Assembly: GCA_015178975.1 (NCBI GenBank)
Contig: WHVD01000065.1
Location: 1-64,000, forward strand
DNA: 64,000 nucleotides
Direction: 5' to 3'
Origin: Hysterangium stoloniferum
Taxonomy: Eukaryota > Basidiomycota > Agaricomycetes > Hysterangiales > Hysterangiaceae
Made by a program: the position numbers and the translations under genes. Shown here piece by piece: positions 1 to 12,100 of the stretch. The stretch's first letter is position 1; each line of letters begins with the position of its first letter. The notes below the pieces were generated by a model. It did no database searches. It was not told the DNA's origin and was given only the letters and a program-made list of their open reading frames with translations.

Positions 1-97
1 TTCCCGGTGCTGATGGCAGCAAGTTGAGGGGGTCGACCGGTGCTGATGGCGACAAGTTGAGGGAGTTGATTAAGCGTGTGTGGTGAGGCTGGACCAT

Positions 98-3000
98 TTA
101 ACACTGGGTGAAGGGGGCTATAGGATATGTTTGTGAATTTTGTGCTAAGAATTCGGGCTCTACACGAGGAAAAGGAAATGGCGAGTTGTGATGAGAATGC
201 ATTAAAGAGTTATTGGGAGAGTATAGATGCATATCCTGAGGGATGATGAAAGTGGGCAGGTTATAGTGCTCAGGCTCAGCTTGAAGGCGGTGGGCAGGTG
301 GTTGTGTTGGTGTCAAAGTGTTTTGAGGATGACACGAAGATGTTGGGCTTGAAAAACGAGAGTCTGGACTTATTGTTGAGGGATGTGATATCTGAATTTG
401 CTGATTATAGGTTAATGACGCAGCAATGGATGGTTTTGAAGCCTCGTCAAGCCCTGGTGTGCCAATCTTCCCTGAGCCTCTCGAAATTAACTTCCTGAGA
501 TTGTTGTGCATCTCTGTGAGTCGTTTGCTGTCCTGTCGCAGCCTTTTCACTGGTCGCTCGTGATCTTTGCCTTTGCCAGTAGAGTATTCGAGGACCGAGG
601 CTTGAGTTTCTACATGGGTTTGCAGACTGAGCACTTCGTTATACAAAATATTAATATCCTCGTCAATAGACTCGATTGTACGTTTTTGAACCAGCCCTAG
701 AAAGAAGAAAATTAGTAAGGATCAATAAAAGACAAGAGAAAAAGTTCAGAAATCTACTACTTACTGCTTCTTTGAATTGCACGTGCCGCTCTGCGAAAGT
801 GAGTCGCCTGTTGATCTCTCATATTGATACCATATTTGCACAGAATATTGAGGCTGGCCATACATCGAGAGTCAAATTGCATTCCACGCATGATTCCCGC
901 TAACATCGTGAGTTTTATCCCATCTCGATTTATATTCCGATGCGCCTGCTCATTACCATTGGATGTTAATGGTGATGCTTTCCATATTTCAAGTGGAATT
1001 TTGCTCAGTGGCTGGTAAATCCCTGCAAGGGCGAATCCAGATGCTGCTTCTTTATCTTTTAGCCAGTCTAGTTATTGTAGTTTATCAGATATTAGAAAAT
1101 ATGCAACAACGGATGAAACTTACCTGCTGCCTTCTTTCCTCCTGAGCGGATTAATTGTAAGGTACCTTCGAAGTCAGGTAATGGCTCTGCAGAGTAAAGG
1201 CTCATCATCGCAGCACGAATGGGAAGTGTGACGTGTCCTTTTAGATTTCCAATCTTGCGTGTGAAATGTGTGAAGCAAAGACGGTATAAACGGGCTAAGT
1301 GATCATATGGTGACAGAGTATGCAGTGCTTTGGTATGTTCAATGGCACAGTACCCTGTCATCCCACGACAAATTTCTTCGCAGTATAACCGAGACCTAAA
1401 TAATAATTGAGTTGACTGGTTGAACATAGCTAATTTTCACAAACCTAGTGCTTGACCTCTGTGGCCATCAGCCATGACGCTATCAAAGCCCTCACCATGT
1501 ATATGACGAAACTTAACCTTTGAACCTGTGTCTTCTTCTACAATGTTAAATATACATCGAAATAAAATTTTGTGTGCTAGTGCACTCTGTGAGGTAGTAA
1601 ATGCCCGAGCGACCACAATGGCTGTATTTGAGATTAGGGATGGTAATAAAACAAAAAGTAGTCTCACACCGTGAATACTCAGGGAACCACGCTTCCACCT
1701 CGAATTCTTGCCAGTTGTGAAGCCGTTTGAAAGATGTGTCAATGGATGGCCGTTTGGTTTTGGATAGCAGTATACTCATGGCACGAAACATGCATACCAC
1801 AAGCTGAAAGGTTCCCTTACCCTGGATCTCATGAGTTTCAATGCACCGGACATAAACTTCATCTTGTGGGATTAGCTTATGCTCATTATAAACATGTTTA
1901 GCCCCTAAATAATATTTTTGCATAAATTTTGATATGAACATATTAAAAACACATACCTTCAAAACCGGTGCCATGGGGATAATGTAGATATCGGAGGTTG
2001 TCAATTAGACGAGCAGCATGGTCAGCATTGGCAAGCGAAGGATGCAGATCACCTAGTGCCGGATCTGTTATCCCTGTCCATCCCAAGACCTGACGAAGAC
2101 TTGACATAAAAAAACTGTCTAATATAATTCTTCTTGGTGTTGCATCTGCAAGTTTCCAATTTAACTGATTCAATAGATTCTTCCAAATTTGAAGAATTGT
2201 GCCTGGTGTTCTTGATGGATTGGGATCAGCGTGTGAATGAGGATGGTGTGACACAAGTAAAATATTATGGGCATGATTGAAGATCATATGGTTCATAGAA
2301 TTCAAACCGCACAGGGCATTCTGAAGTAACTTTTAATATTCCACGGGCAAGAATACCATCTGCATTTCTGTGCCATATGGCTTTTTTACTTTCAATTAGC
2401 AAAGGATACTATACCAATATTGATTGTTTTAGACTTACGACAAAGCTCCTTTTGGTCTCGAACAGCTGCCAAGAAATTGCAAGGAGCAAGGGGACCATAG
2501 CCATCTCGAGAGGCTGCTTCCTCATATTGTTGTATTTCTCTCTTGTTGTTACAGAGAAGTGCTTCCAAGTACCCTATGTTGAATTCATTAAGATTTCGCA
2601 ACACAAGGTGTGCCCGATAACCTTTCCCATATTTCTCGCACCTCCAATTTATTAGCCTATAAAAATCACACTGAAAATCAAATAAAATAAGTGACTTACT
2701 GAATCTTAGAATGATTGTTGGAATCACGAATGAAGATTAGCTGACCATCACAGGTGGAATATTTCGAAGTGCAAGCTCGTGAGTCTCTGAGTACACTGTA
2801 TAAATCCCCAGCTTTGGAATTTCTGTCATTTCGACTGGCTGAGCCACATTGGTCACTATCCTCTTCATAGTCATTTGAGCTTAGATCTGATTCTAAATTG
2901 AAAAGACACCCATTTTCTTGTAGTGCACAGAAAAATGCCAATGTCTTTAGAAACACCTCCTTTGTAGCATCAAAAGGTTGTCTTGAGGCCCCAGCAGTAT

Positions 3001-3609
3001 GTGGCTGTGTACTAATAAAAGAACATTGCTTTACAGAGCGACCTGTTTAGAAAAAAATATGAGTAATCACCAATAAAACTGTTATTGAAAAAAATATTCA
3101 GAGAAGTAAGACTTACAGCGGGTTTTTAATTGTTTGCAAGATACCGGCTCTTTGGTGTGAATATCACGAAGCAAATAGCAAGTGACATTTTCATGCGAAC
3201 CATGCACATCACCTAAAGAGTATTGGATGTTTTCCTTTGGATGAATAAAATTCTTGGGATTAATGTGAAAATGGTGTGCAACTGAATATTTAGGTTGGCT
3301 TCCAGATTCTGGATATTCGACAATGGCACCAATTGGATGCTCAATGAGTGCAGATGCATAAGACTGGCGGGTAGTCTTATTTTTAGAATGTTGCCATTCT
3401 TCCTCTGTAAATAATCTTGCTGGAGGGGGATAATAGTTTAAAAGAGGGGAGAAAGAATGACTGAGTGGATCAATGTGAAGGTTGAAAATGTGCTGCAACT
3501 GCTGAAGCTCAGGATTAACAGAGATAGAAGGAATATCAAATATTCTGGCCTCTTCAAGGATGAGCTTTGCTTTTTTCAAAGCATCTACCTGCTCACGACT
3601 GAGAGGCAT
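98..3609 (-). pseudogene. Nine-exon hypothetical protein of a repeated fungal family, with two frame breaks
   Basis: Function is not known. I read nine exons on the minus strand: 3609-3117, 3042-2700, 2656-2439, 2380-1957, 1904-1668, 1621-1445, 1395-1124, 1067-765 and 696-98, about 1,020 codons. The introns run from 43 to 74 bp and have GT and AG ends. Recognisable blocks in order are a Cys-containing WRCEKYGKGY region, an ADATPRR block, an IHGEGFDS...GHRGQALG block, and near the C-terminus SNGNEQAHRN followed by RDG. The last block resembles the Asn-rich motif of some MULE-type transposases, but this is inference. The C-terminal exon is Ser/Pro-rich after a probable coiled coil. Two frame problems appear: one extra base near 2,270, and one base missing at the 1445/1395 junction. 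Together they restore the frame, so the piece between is read out of phase. The blocks match a family I remember as common and unnamed in mushroom genomes. It could be a recently dead copy, or an intact gene with sequence errors. Confidence 0.6.
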
Positions 3610-4325
3610 GTAGTGAAAAAATCACAAAATACATATCCTCTATTGCCTGTTGAATGCTCTTTCCGAATCATTCAAACCTTGCTGCAAGTGATTTCTTTTG
3701 ATTTGTGGAATACAATTAAACTTCATATATTATTTGGGATTCGTATATGTACAACCACTGAAATTCTCGACATTTCAGCCCAGATTACCATAGGAGATCT
3801 AGTCTAAAAATAACAAGATAAATTGTTTTACCTATTCTACTCTGGTAATTATAACAAGAGCGGAGAGTGTGTGTTTCATATTATAAATGTATTTAAAGTG
3901 GCTGAGGCTAAGGTGCTGAGTAAGCTGACAACGTAGTGTAACAAGTTTATTTCACCACTTCAATGCACTGGACCCCAGAACATCAAACACATCAGTGTGC
4001 TACTGACAGGCTACCTCAACAGTAATATATCTCTGTATCAATTTATTCTCTTGGCTTTAGCTGATTAGCACCGGTAACAGATGGGTACTTCCTTTGTTCT
4101 AACACTGATGAGCGGAAAATGCAAGCGGTATGATAGTTTTGGATATCTAATCAATAATGCACTGAGGTAAGTCAAGTGAGCACAATGGAATATAAATAAC
4201 AAAAGCCCATGCACAATACCCAAGTAACACTACCCACCCAACCCCACATTCCCTTCTTCGAATCTCTGGTCTACCATACAAGCATCCAATCATTTCAACA
4301 ATCCACACAATCACTCTACTATATC
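3610..4325. other. Intergenic region between divergent genes
   Basis: This 716-bp stretch separates two start codons that point away from each other. It probably contains both promoters. Apart from the TATA-like box on the right I see no gene, RNA or repeat in it. Confidence 0.5.
4191..4198 (+). promoter_or_regulatory. TATA-like box upstream of the 293-aa gene
   Basis: TATAAATA lies 135 bp before the ATG at 4326. An ATG at 4209 in the same frame sits only 11 bp after the box, too close for a normal transcript start. This favours 4326 as the real start. Confidence 0.4.
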
Positions 4326-5420
4326 ATGGGCCCCCACCAAATTATTCTTACAAATCACCGAAACCCTCGTCCCAGATATCCCAGGCACCAGTATGTTGCC
4401 AATGAGCAAGTACACAAGATAAAACAGTATATTCGTGAATTTGGACGGGACCTCTTTGCAGAGTGCCTTGAACTTCAAGCGCAGTCAAAGAATCTTGTTT
4501 TTTATAACCGTCCACAAGGCGAAGCTGCTGAGTTTCCCTAGTGCTTCTTATTTATTTCATTCTTATTGTGTCTATATTGACAAAATCTTGGACAGCCCAC
4601 TATCGAGAGGGCACCGCATTCACCCTAAAGGGTTGAAAAAGTACAACCGCCATCGGCAGCAAAAGTTTGAGTGCTTCTGCGCTATATACTCACCCAACTA
4701 CCCTATTTTCGCTGATATCCGGGAACATAGGGGATGGACTATTGCTAAATGTGACGATTGTGGCTTATGTGGTAATTCTCTACTTTTCTTTTTTTGACAT
4801 TCATTGCGACATTTGAAAATTTTACAGTATGTTTTGATGATAAATATGAAGATTGTCATACTATGAGTGCCGACTATCCTAGTTTTGATCCAGATGGTGG
4901 TATGTTAAATGCAACTTCCTCTTATCTCAAATTACTGATATATTGTGTACAGAAACACAACTGGCAATTGTTCCAACTTTTACAAGAGGTCTGGCCACCA
5001 TTCGTCACCCATTACGCCGCAACCACCGGGCTAGGGAATTCCCATCTGATTTTCGTGAAGGTTTAATATTTATTTGCATCAAAGGTTTTAAACTGATATA
5101 TGTACATAGTAACCCCATCTAGAGCCCCTCCAGCACAGATGTCTTCAAGCCCACCCTCTGTCTCACAACTCATTCCCAACCTCAGTCACCGCAAACCATT
5201 ATCATCTGCATCATCCCGACCCAACCGTTTCATGTCAGTAGATTCCATGAGCTCCTCGCTAGCGGCTGTAGTCATGTCTGGGTCAAGCATGCCCTCTTCT
5301 TCCTCTTTTGAAGGTGCCATGGATGTGGAGGATTCGTGCAGGTACTTGTATTGCGATGATTGTGAAGCAGCGTACCCTGACGATGGGATCCACTATTGTC
5401 ACCATCAGCGCCAACAGTAA
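4326..5420 (+). CDS. Cysteine-rich hypothetical protein, five exons, 293 aa
   Basis: Five exons (4326-4540, 4596-4771, 4828-4899, 4953-5060, 5110-5420) join in one frame to give exactly 293 codons and a stop. The introns are 49-56 bp and all have GT-AG ends; the last donor (gtttaa) is weak. Residues about 95-140 hold a cysteine cluster: CFC, then CDDCGLC, then CF and DC. A second one near the end contains YCDDCE and HYCHH. Both look able to bind zinc and faintly recall GRF-type fingers, but I do not recognise a named domain. Residues 190-260 are Ser/Pro-rich and probably disordered. The gene is divergent from the family member on its left, with 716 bp between the two starts. All five exons keep frame, so it may be functional. 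It could be a partner of the left gene in a mobile or repeated unit; that is inference. Confidence 0.6.
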
Positions 5421-6519
5421 TTTAGCAAATAATTCTTCATTCTTCCGCAAATCATTTCTTGGCTATATTAATTAGATACATACTTTTAATGCTTGAAGGC
5501 TAATTTTCATACTTATGGCAGTTTTCGACATTGCCAGGAGATTTTCCTTCTAATTTTCATAATGCTTGTGTTCTGGCTGCTTTTAATATCATTTGTCTGA
5601 GAGTTTATTTATAATAAATAAAAGTAGCTGGGGGCTCAATGAGGCGTTTGCACTTAATATGACACCGGTACGACGTAGCGAATATTGATGTGATGAGATC
5701 AGTGGCCGAGATGCCGAGTCGTAACAATCGACTGAGTCCTGCGTACCACGGCCTCCCATGACCGACACTGACATTAGCGACTTGCCTATCATGGGTCCCC
5801 AGGGCACCCATGTCAGATTAAGCGCCATTAAGAAGCATCTTCCAAAGCTTAAAACAGGCGATACCGATCACACGTGACTTAAATTGATGCTTCGTTTATC
5901 AACTGTCTGGTCTTTGGCCAAATAGAGGTTGTGTAGGGTATCGGCCAATATGGTTTCATTGCATCTAAAACAATAAAGATAAATACTCTTATTTTTGTCC
6001 ATAAATAATTCAGAATTATTGTCATTCCACTGACGTCAAAATGTAAAAATGTAAAAGTTTACTCATTTGTACTTTGACCACGCTCAGTGGGCTGATACCT
6101 GATTTAACCCATGTACACCCAACCTATCATGTCAGAAGGTGATTCACTGACTGACATATTGATTGGTACAAGTACTTCATTACAAGTTTATGAAGCCATT
6201 GTAGCTGTGTGGGACACTCGACAATCACTATTCATTGCCTGAATAAATATCTATAGACACTGCCCAGCATTTCTTGATCTTCCAAGTTCGGATGCATGGT
6301 TCCTAATGCAATCGATGATATTTTTAGCGCTCTAATATCGCCCCTTGGTATAACCTCGTTCCTTCCCACCCCAGGTTTATTCTGCACTGCCACCGAATCC
6401 AAGCACTTGAATAACATCATCACTTCTACAACGACGATGAAGCCCCTCAGTTTCACCAGACCCATCGTGGTCCTAAGCGGGATCACTCTGACCACCTTAA
6501 TACTCCCATCGGTGTTCCT
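5421..6519. other. Stretch with no convincing gene
   Basis: AT-rich sequence. Short open frames exist on both strands, but they overlap without clear splice support. A frame open from about 6,430 (FYNDDEAPQFH...) runs into the next region and might be an upstream exon of the gene that follows. Confidence 0.3.
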
Positions 6520-7653
6520 GTGTCTGTTGATGACACAGTTGAACTTCATGCTATCCATGGCTCCCGGCATTATTTCCATTTCTACTTAAATTTTAACAGG
6601 AAACATCTCAACACTCAGTATGTGTATCTACCCTTCTTTCTCCCATTGCCACCTCCGCCACCATACTCACATTACTGCCACAGCACCGATCTCGCAAAAA
6701 CTATTATCAGTCATCCTTCAGCACTACGTCTCGGATACTCAGTTCAAGGTGTTGGATATACTGACCGATATCTCTATATTGCTTGGCTACCAGCTCCCAG
6801 GTTTCAACAGGGGTTTTACTCCCTTCTTGGCTGCCGTCACAGGATTCAAGATATTTGCAAACCTCGAGTTGAACCTGGAGCAGGCTGCGGGATTATTTGG
6901 TTGGCTTTCCGTGAGTGACATGAAACACTCCTTGTATTCAGTTTGTTACAGCGATGTGTGAGTGGTGGTGGCTCTTATTTGTTGCCTGCTATGTTGTCAC
7001 TTACCAGTTGCGTTCCCGTTAGACTGCATCCATTCTCAAAAGGCAACCTTGCAAAGGTGTTGATGAGCAAGCCATTCAGAGGCACAACCCAGCAGCGTCA
7101 TGCACTTGCCACACGCGCTGCGTGTACACATCAAGGAGACGATCTGTCGTGAGCTCAAGCAACGGTGAGTGTTATATGCAGCGACGAATAGTTATATATT
7201 TGACAATGATTTTCTAGACATGCTGCGGTGATCGGCGGCGCGTATATTACCTTGATACAGACCGCTCTGGTATTCACGCTGCTCGGCGCCATCGTGTACT
7301 TCGCACACTCTCGTCTTCAAAACGCGCATGTCAGGCGTGGGCGCGCGGCTGATCAAGCAATCGCTGCGGATGACGGGAACATCAAGGGCGGCGACGAGGC
7401 TGATCATGCACCCGCTGCGGATGACGGGAACGTCGAGGGCGGTGACGCGGCTGATCACGCACCCGCTGTGGATGGCGGCAACGTCGAGGGAACCGACGCC
7501 GCTGATCACGCACCCGCTGTGGATGACGGTAGCGTCGAGGGCAACTCGGCTGATCGCCCAGCCGCTGTAGATGACGGTAGCCTCGAGGGCACCGACGCAG
7601 ATCCCGACCCCACGTATCTCGTGGGAAGACAAGGGAAAGGGAGTCGACCTTAG
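6520..7653 (+). CDS. Putative membrane protein with 17-residue acidic repeats
   Basis: Function unknown. The well supported part is three exons, 6952-7017, 7080-7164 and 7218-7653, joined through 62-bp and 53-bp introns in one frame. A further intron, 6911-6951, would join them to an open frame that runs from about 6520. Hydrophobic stretches are seen in the 6952 exon (WWWLLFVACYVVTY) and at the start of the last exon (AYITLIQTALVFTLLGAIVY), so one or two membrane helices are likely. After them the protein has about five repeats of 17 residues with the core ADHAPAVDDGNVEG, rich in Asp and Gly. The same DNA is open on the opposite strand because the repeat has no stops, but only this strand has the membrane segments and consistent splice sites. 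The true start is unknown. Confidence 0.4.
7360..7600 (+). repeat. 51-bp coding minisatellite
   Basis: About five imperfect 51-bp units encode the ADHAPAVDDGNVEG repeats. Differences between units are mostly substitutions that keep the frame. Such arrays change length easily between strains. Confidence 0.6.
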
Positions 7654-8203
7654 AGAGTATGGCCCCTCATGTTGGATGGATCGCTATGGACGGGATCATT
7701 CACCCAGCGCATTGTGCAAGGTTTTTCCGACGTCGTTTAATTAATGTCATCGTATATACATAGTGGACTGAATTCGAGGAGGACCCAACGATGAGATCTT
7801 CCATCCTCACATCAATCCCAAGACGAATACCACCATCCACCCCAAGTCACAAACTGCCGGTGATGATGGATCGGAGTATATGGTACCAGGTTCGTGTCGT
7901 TTTTTTTACTTTTCATCATATATTACTTAACTATCCTACTATTTACCGAATCTTCCTTCATCGGCGACGACGACGAAGCCACTGAGCAGGTGTTGGCCGG
8001 TACGAGCACGCAGACAGACCTGTCTCCAGTATTTGATTCGTACACTTCATTCCTTTGCGCGGATCAATAAAAACTCATCAAAAATCCGCGATAATTTCAG
8101 ATAAGCCTGTGACAGCGTTGCTCCCGGTTGTCCCATTCGTTCACCATATTGTGTCTTACCAACTCGACCCCCCGCACGCTAGCGCTAGCGCTACCACCAC
8201 CGC
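7654..8203. other. Stretch with no convincing gene
   Basis: An ATG frame at 7791-7890 followed by a GT site might be an exon, but I found no matching downstream exon. A short direct repeat of GCTAGC lies just before 8204. Confidence 0.25.
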
Positions 8204-8484
8204 GATGGACGGTGAAGGGATCAATTATCATGGATACGGACAAGGTAGTGACTCCTTTATCCTAATGTGTCGTTTGGAAAATTAATATTTTGTGAAAATG
8301 TAGAAGTCTATGCAGACACGTCGTATAGGGGCATCTGGGGCGGCTCATCATCTAGTACGCAGTACGTTGCACCACTCGTTTCTCTCATACCTCCTTAACC
8401 TTTATTACATTCAGGATCTTCCCTCACACGAGGGGACTGGGCACGGTGCGCTTGCCGGACGAGCTTGTGAGCAGCCCGGATCCT
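8204..8484 (+). CDS. Possible small three-exon gene, about 48 aa
   Basis: An ATG at 8204 starts an exon that ends at a gtagtg donor. The next exon begins after tgtag near 8303 and ends at a gtacgc donor. The third begins after ttcag near 8415 and reaches a TGA. The frame is kept across both junctions and gives a 48-residue product rich in Gly, Ser and Arg. There is no recognised domain, and the open frame also extends upstream of the ATG, so this may be the tail of a larger gene. Support is only the splice signals and the frame. Confidence 0.25.
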
Positions 8485-8646
8485 GTGCCGAGGCCAAAGT
8501 CTTCACCTCCTGACTTCCCTGACTTCAAATATCAAGAAATACCTCGTTAGCTGTGACTCATTTTAATATCACAAGAAACACAAAACTGAAGACCACTCTA
8601 GCGGCCGCAGCCCCTAAAGTAACACCCAGCACTAGGTCTCCGACCG

Positions 8647-8808
8647 ATGGCCATCACCAGACGTCCTTACGGGGACGAAGCCGAATCCGACGGGTCGTCG
8701 GCATCAATGCACAACCCTAAGAAGCAGCGCCGGTATAAAGGACATGGTGATGGCTCGCATGTCTCAAAAAGTCCGTCCTCCGGGGCGGGAACGTCTTCGG
8801 GTTGCAGG
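8647..8808 (+). CDS. Candidate first exon of a basic nuclear-type protein
   Basis: An ATG at 8647 opens 54 codons and ends at a canonical GTGAGT donor. The product begins MAITRRPYGDEAESDG and contains a basic run, PKKQRRYKG, like a nuclear localisation signal. A likely acceptor lies at 8857, followed by RTKRFKH, but the frame then closes. I could not extend the model, so this is a fragment or an incomplete gene. Confidence 0.25.
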
Positions 8809-9159
8809 TGAGTCCCGTCGGCTATATTTCTTACACCAATTAACATTGAATCCTTAGAAGGACAAAGCGTTTTAAACATAATTCCTTAACACCTCGACCC
8901 CATTACTAGGGAAAGAGAAAGGCGAGACAAGACAAGGCCTTCAATAACAGAGGAGAACCGTCAACACGGTTAGACAAGTACGATTTCGTTTCATTAATTT
9001 TGGCCATTATACTCACCTGTTACCATATATGCTAGTGGCGGATACCTCAGTGCGACAGAACGTACGCCTGAACTGGGGTGGCAACAGGTCGGAAAGCCAG
9101 TCCCGCATGTCCAACTACCCACCGCAACGTTCGGCAAAGACACTTGGCGGACCTCTTAG

Positions 9160-12100
9160 CTGCTAGGATGGAACCATTGCCTCCGGCTGGGCCTCCACCA
9201 CAACGTAGCCGATTGTGGAAAGAGAAGTAACCGGATTAATCAGGGGCATAAGCAAAAGAAGGGCAAGAGGGGAGGTAGCGGCGGACGAAAAGTAGGGGCA
9301 GCGGCGGACGAGTAGTAGTGGCAGAGGCCAAACATACTTCTTTCTTTTCCAGTTCTCCTTCTTCTCCTTCTTCTTTCTTTGGATATTTCTACTTCTTTCT
9401 TTTCATCCATTTCTCTGATTCATGGGCTAGGGGTTCACTCAGTTGGTTCTGGCTCGTATCTTTGAGAACGGGGTGCGTTGTTTTATCCTCTTTCTCGATT
9501 TTTTGACCCATTAATTATCGTTCAGCTGTGTCTTTTTGGTGAGTATTTTGTCTTCGGAGTTTCCTAGGCCGAATACCTGCTGTGCAAGCACTTGAGACAT
9601 CACTGAGGTGCCGCGTGGTGGATAATTAAACGTACATCCATCTCCTAAACCGTGGTCGTCCTTTCTAACGTTATCTTCCTTCTTTCTTCGTCTTTCAGCG
9701 GCTTAGTGCAATGGGGCATCCACGCAAGGGTTTACTTGAAATTCCTGACCTGCTGAAGTACGTAGCACTGTCATTTGATTTGGTCTCGTCTAACGCATTT
9801 TTTTCAGTACCGTAACCGAGGCACGATTGCCTCAGCGCCCACCCCCGGCAATTCGACATAGTACTTACTGAGCCGACTCAATATTGGAGGGTGGCCCTTC
9901 GGGAATGTTAACAATGAACATCCAGTGAGTTGCCTATTATCCTATATATTGCATAAGTTAGAGACTAACACGGGTGAGCTTATAAACCCACTCCGACGTG
10001 GGAATGTTACATTAGGCGACAACAGGCGACAGCACCCACATGCTTTGTAAGACATCTTCGCGTCGCTCGCGCCGTGTTTGTTTGGTCACAGCGTCAAATA
10101 AAGTTCATTTTCACTAGACGACTTGGATATCCTCACAGATCTTCCGCGACGAGGAAAAGTATGACCCTATAACCAGCTGGATTTCTTCTACACGTTGGCA
10201 TCCGAAAATTGATGGACCTGCGGCTGCCAGATTCAGACGGCGTGCAGAAGGCTGTTTAGAAGCTTGCACATGCAATGGTCGTGATCGCGCTTAGCGGGTG
10301 TTCTTGATTTTGGTTCTGCAGGATAGTGACAATAACCTGTACAGAAAGGCTCAGACTAACTATCCCTTTTTAGTGAATTTGAGGGAGCGGCGGTGGGGGT
10401 AAAATTTGATGTAAGTAAATTGCCTATTTTCCATTTTTACCACTAATGTTTGGTGTTAGGGAAAAACTCACCGATGGAGGAGGGTCTGATACTGAAGATA
10501 ATTTCATATCGGGGGAACTTGAGATGGATGCAGCTTCGGATTAGGGACTCGAATTTGAGGGAGCAGCGATGGGGGTGGAATTGAATGCAGTGACTTAATG
10601 ATTTTTGGTGATTGGCGAGCATAAAAATATTTCATATTGTAGCATTAGGTACACTACTAGTGGCACTAATGTGTAATAATATCAAATAAACATTTTTTGA
10701 ATCACAATTTTATTTGAAAATTTCTAATTTATTTATCTAAATGAATATTTATTAAACATATTATAGACACAGCTAGAGCAACTAGAGTAGTGAGAGCAGT
10801 GAGAGCCAGTGAGAGAAAAGAGATGTTATGAGCGTTTACCGTCTCTATAGTGCTCTGAGAGCATTTGAAACCGGGCGATGTTCTCTGAATACTCCGATGC
10901 CGCTGGAGCCGCCCCGAGGCTCCAGAGCACATACTCATTTTACTGATGTCGTCCCACCCTCCCACTCTCCCAATCTCGCTAAACCCCAACTTGTCCGTTC
11001 AAAGTCCGCGACGATCTCTATGTCCACGAACCCCGTCAAGCAATCGCTGACCCAGTGTTGCTTGCGAGCTAAATGATCGAGCTTATACGCGGAGGCATTA
11101 CAACCGGCTGGATCAGTTGTAACGGCATCCATGGTGATGGCGTGAACAACGGTCCAAATATCGATGGGAATGGTTGCTTTGGCGGTTGAGGACAGGGTGC
11201 GGGATCCTGTTGTGGAGGCTTACGATCGCGTTCAGTGGAAGTGGTCAGCGAGAGAGGTTCTGCTTGTCGACATCCATGGGCGTTTGCGGCAACTGTGATG
11301 CTTCCTCTGGATATTCAAGGTAAATGGAATGCCTGTCCTCTTGTCTTGTTCCATCTGTTCCATCTTCTACCCTCCTGATTTCTTCTTCTCCCTCTCTGGG
11401 CTTTTCGCGGATGTCCGCCAGCATGGCAGTGAGCTAGAAACCTTTCCTGACGGTCTTCCTGTGGCTATATTAGGCAGATTAGGAAAACCAATGTATCGCA
11501 TGAGTTTGTACGTACGGCTGGTGTCAGCACTGTCGAACATGTTGGGCTTTGAGAGATCACCGGAGGATGATTTAGGTTGACGGTAAGAAGATAACTTTTA
11601 GTCCGTCAACAAAATGATTAAGGAAAATGTCTCCAAAAGAATCACAATAATCTTTTTCGGCCGTCATGGTGCAGTGATTGGAAAGGCTTAAGCTTTGAGC
11701 ATAGCCAACTCGTCAACATGCTTCGAAAAGGTGTGGATTTACAAGTTTAACATGATTCTGTCACATTTTATACAAAGTGATGAACAATATCTCAACAAAA
11801 AGAATCCAATGTGAAGCGCAATAAGATGCACCCAGAAATAAAGAAAAAATGCTAGCTAGTTTCAATAGCGTGAATTCATCGCGTCAACCAACACGCAAAG
11901 CCGCGAGTCGCTGTCGGCAGGGAAATGTAGGCTGCTAGCGTCTGTGCAGATCTTAGTCAGGCTGGGTTTGGCTGTGACTAGCTGTGTGAAGCTGTGTATA
12001 GTAGCCCGGTTCTCCATGCAGACCTCCCGGGTATGTCTTTATTTTTTTGTAAGTGATAGAGCGTTAAATATAATACTTTATGAAATTGTAAAATTTATGC

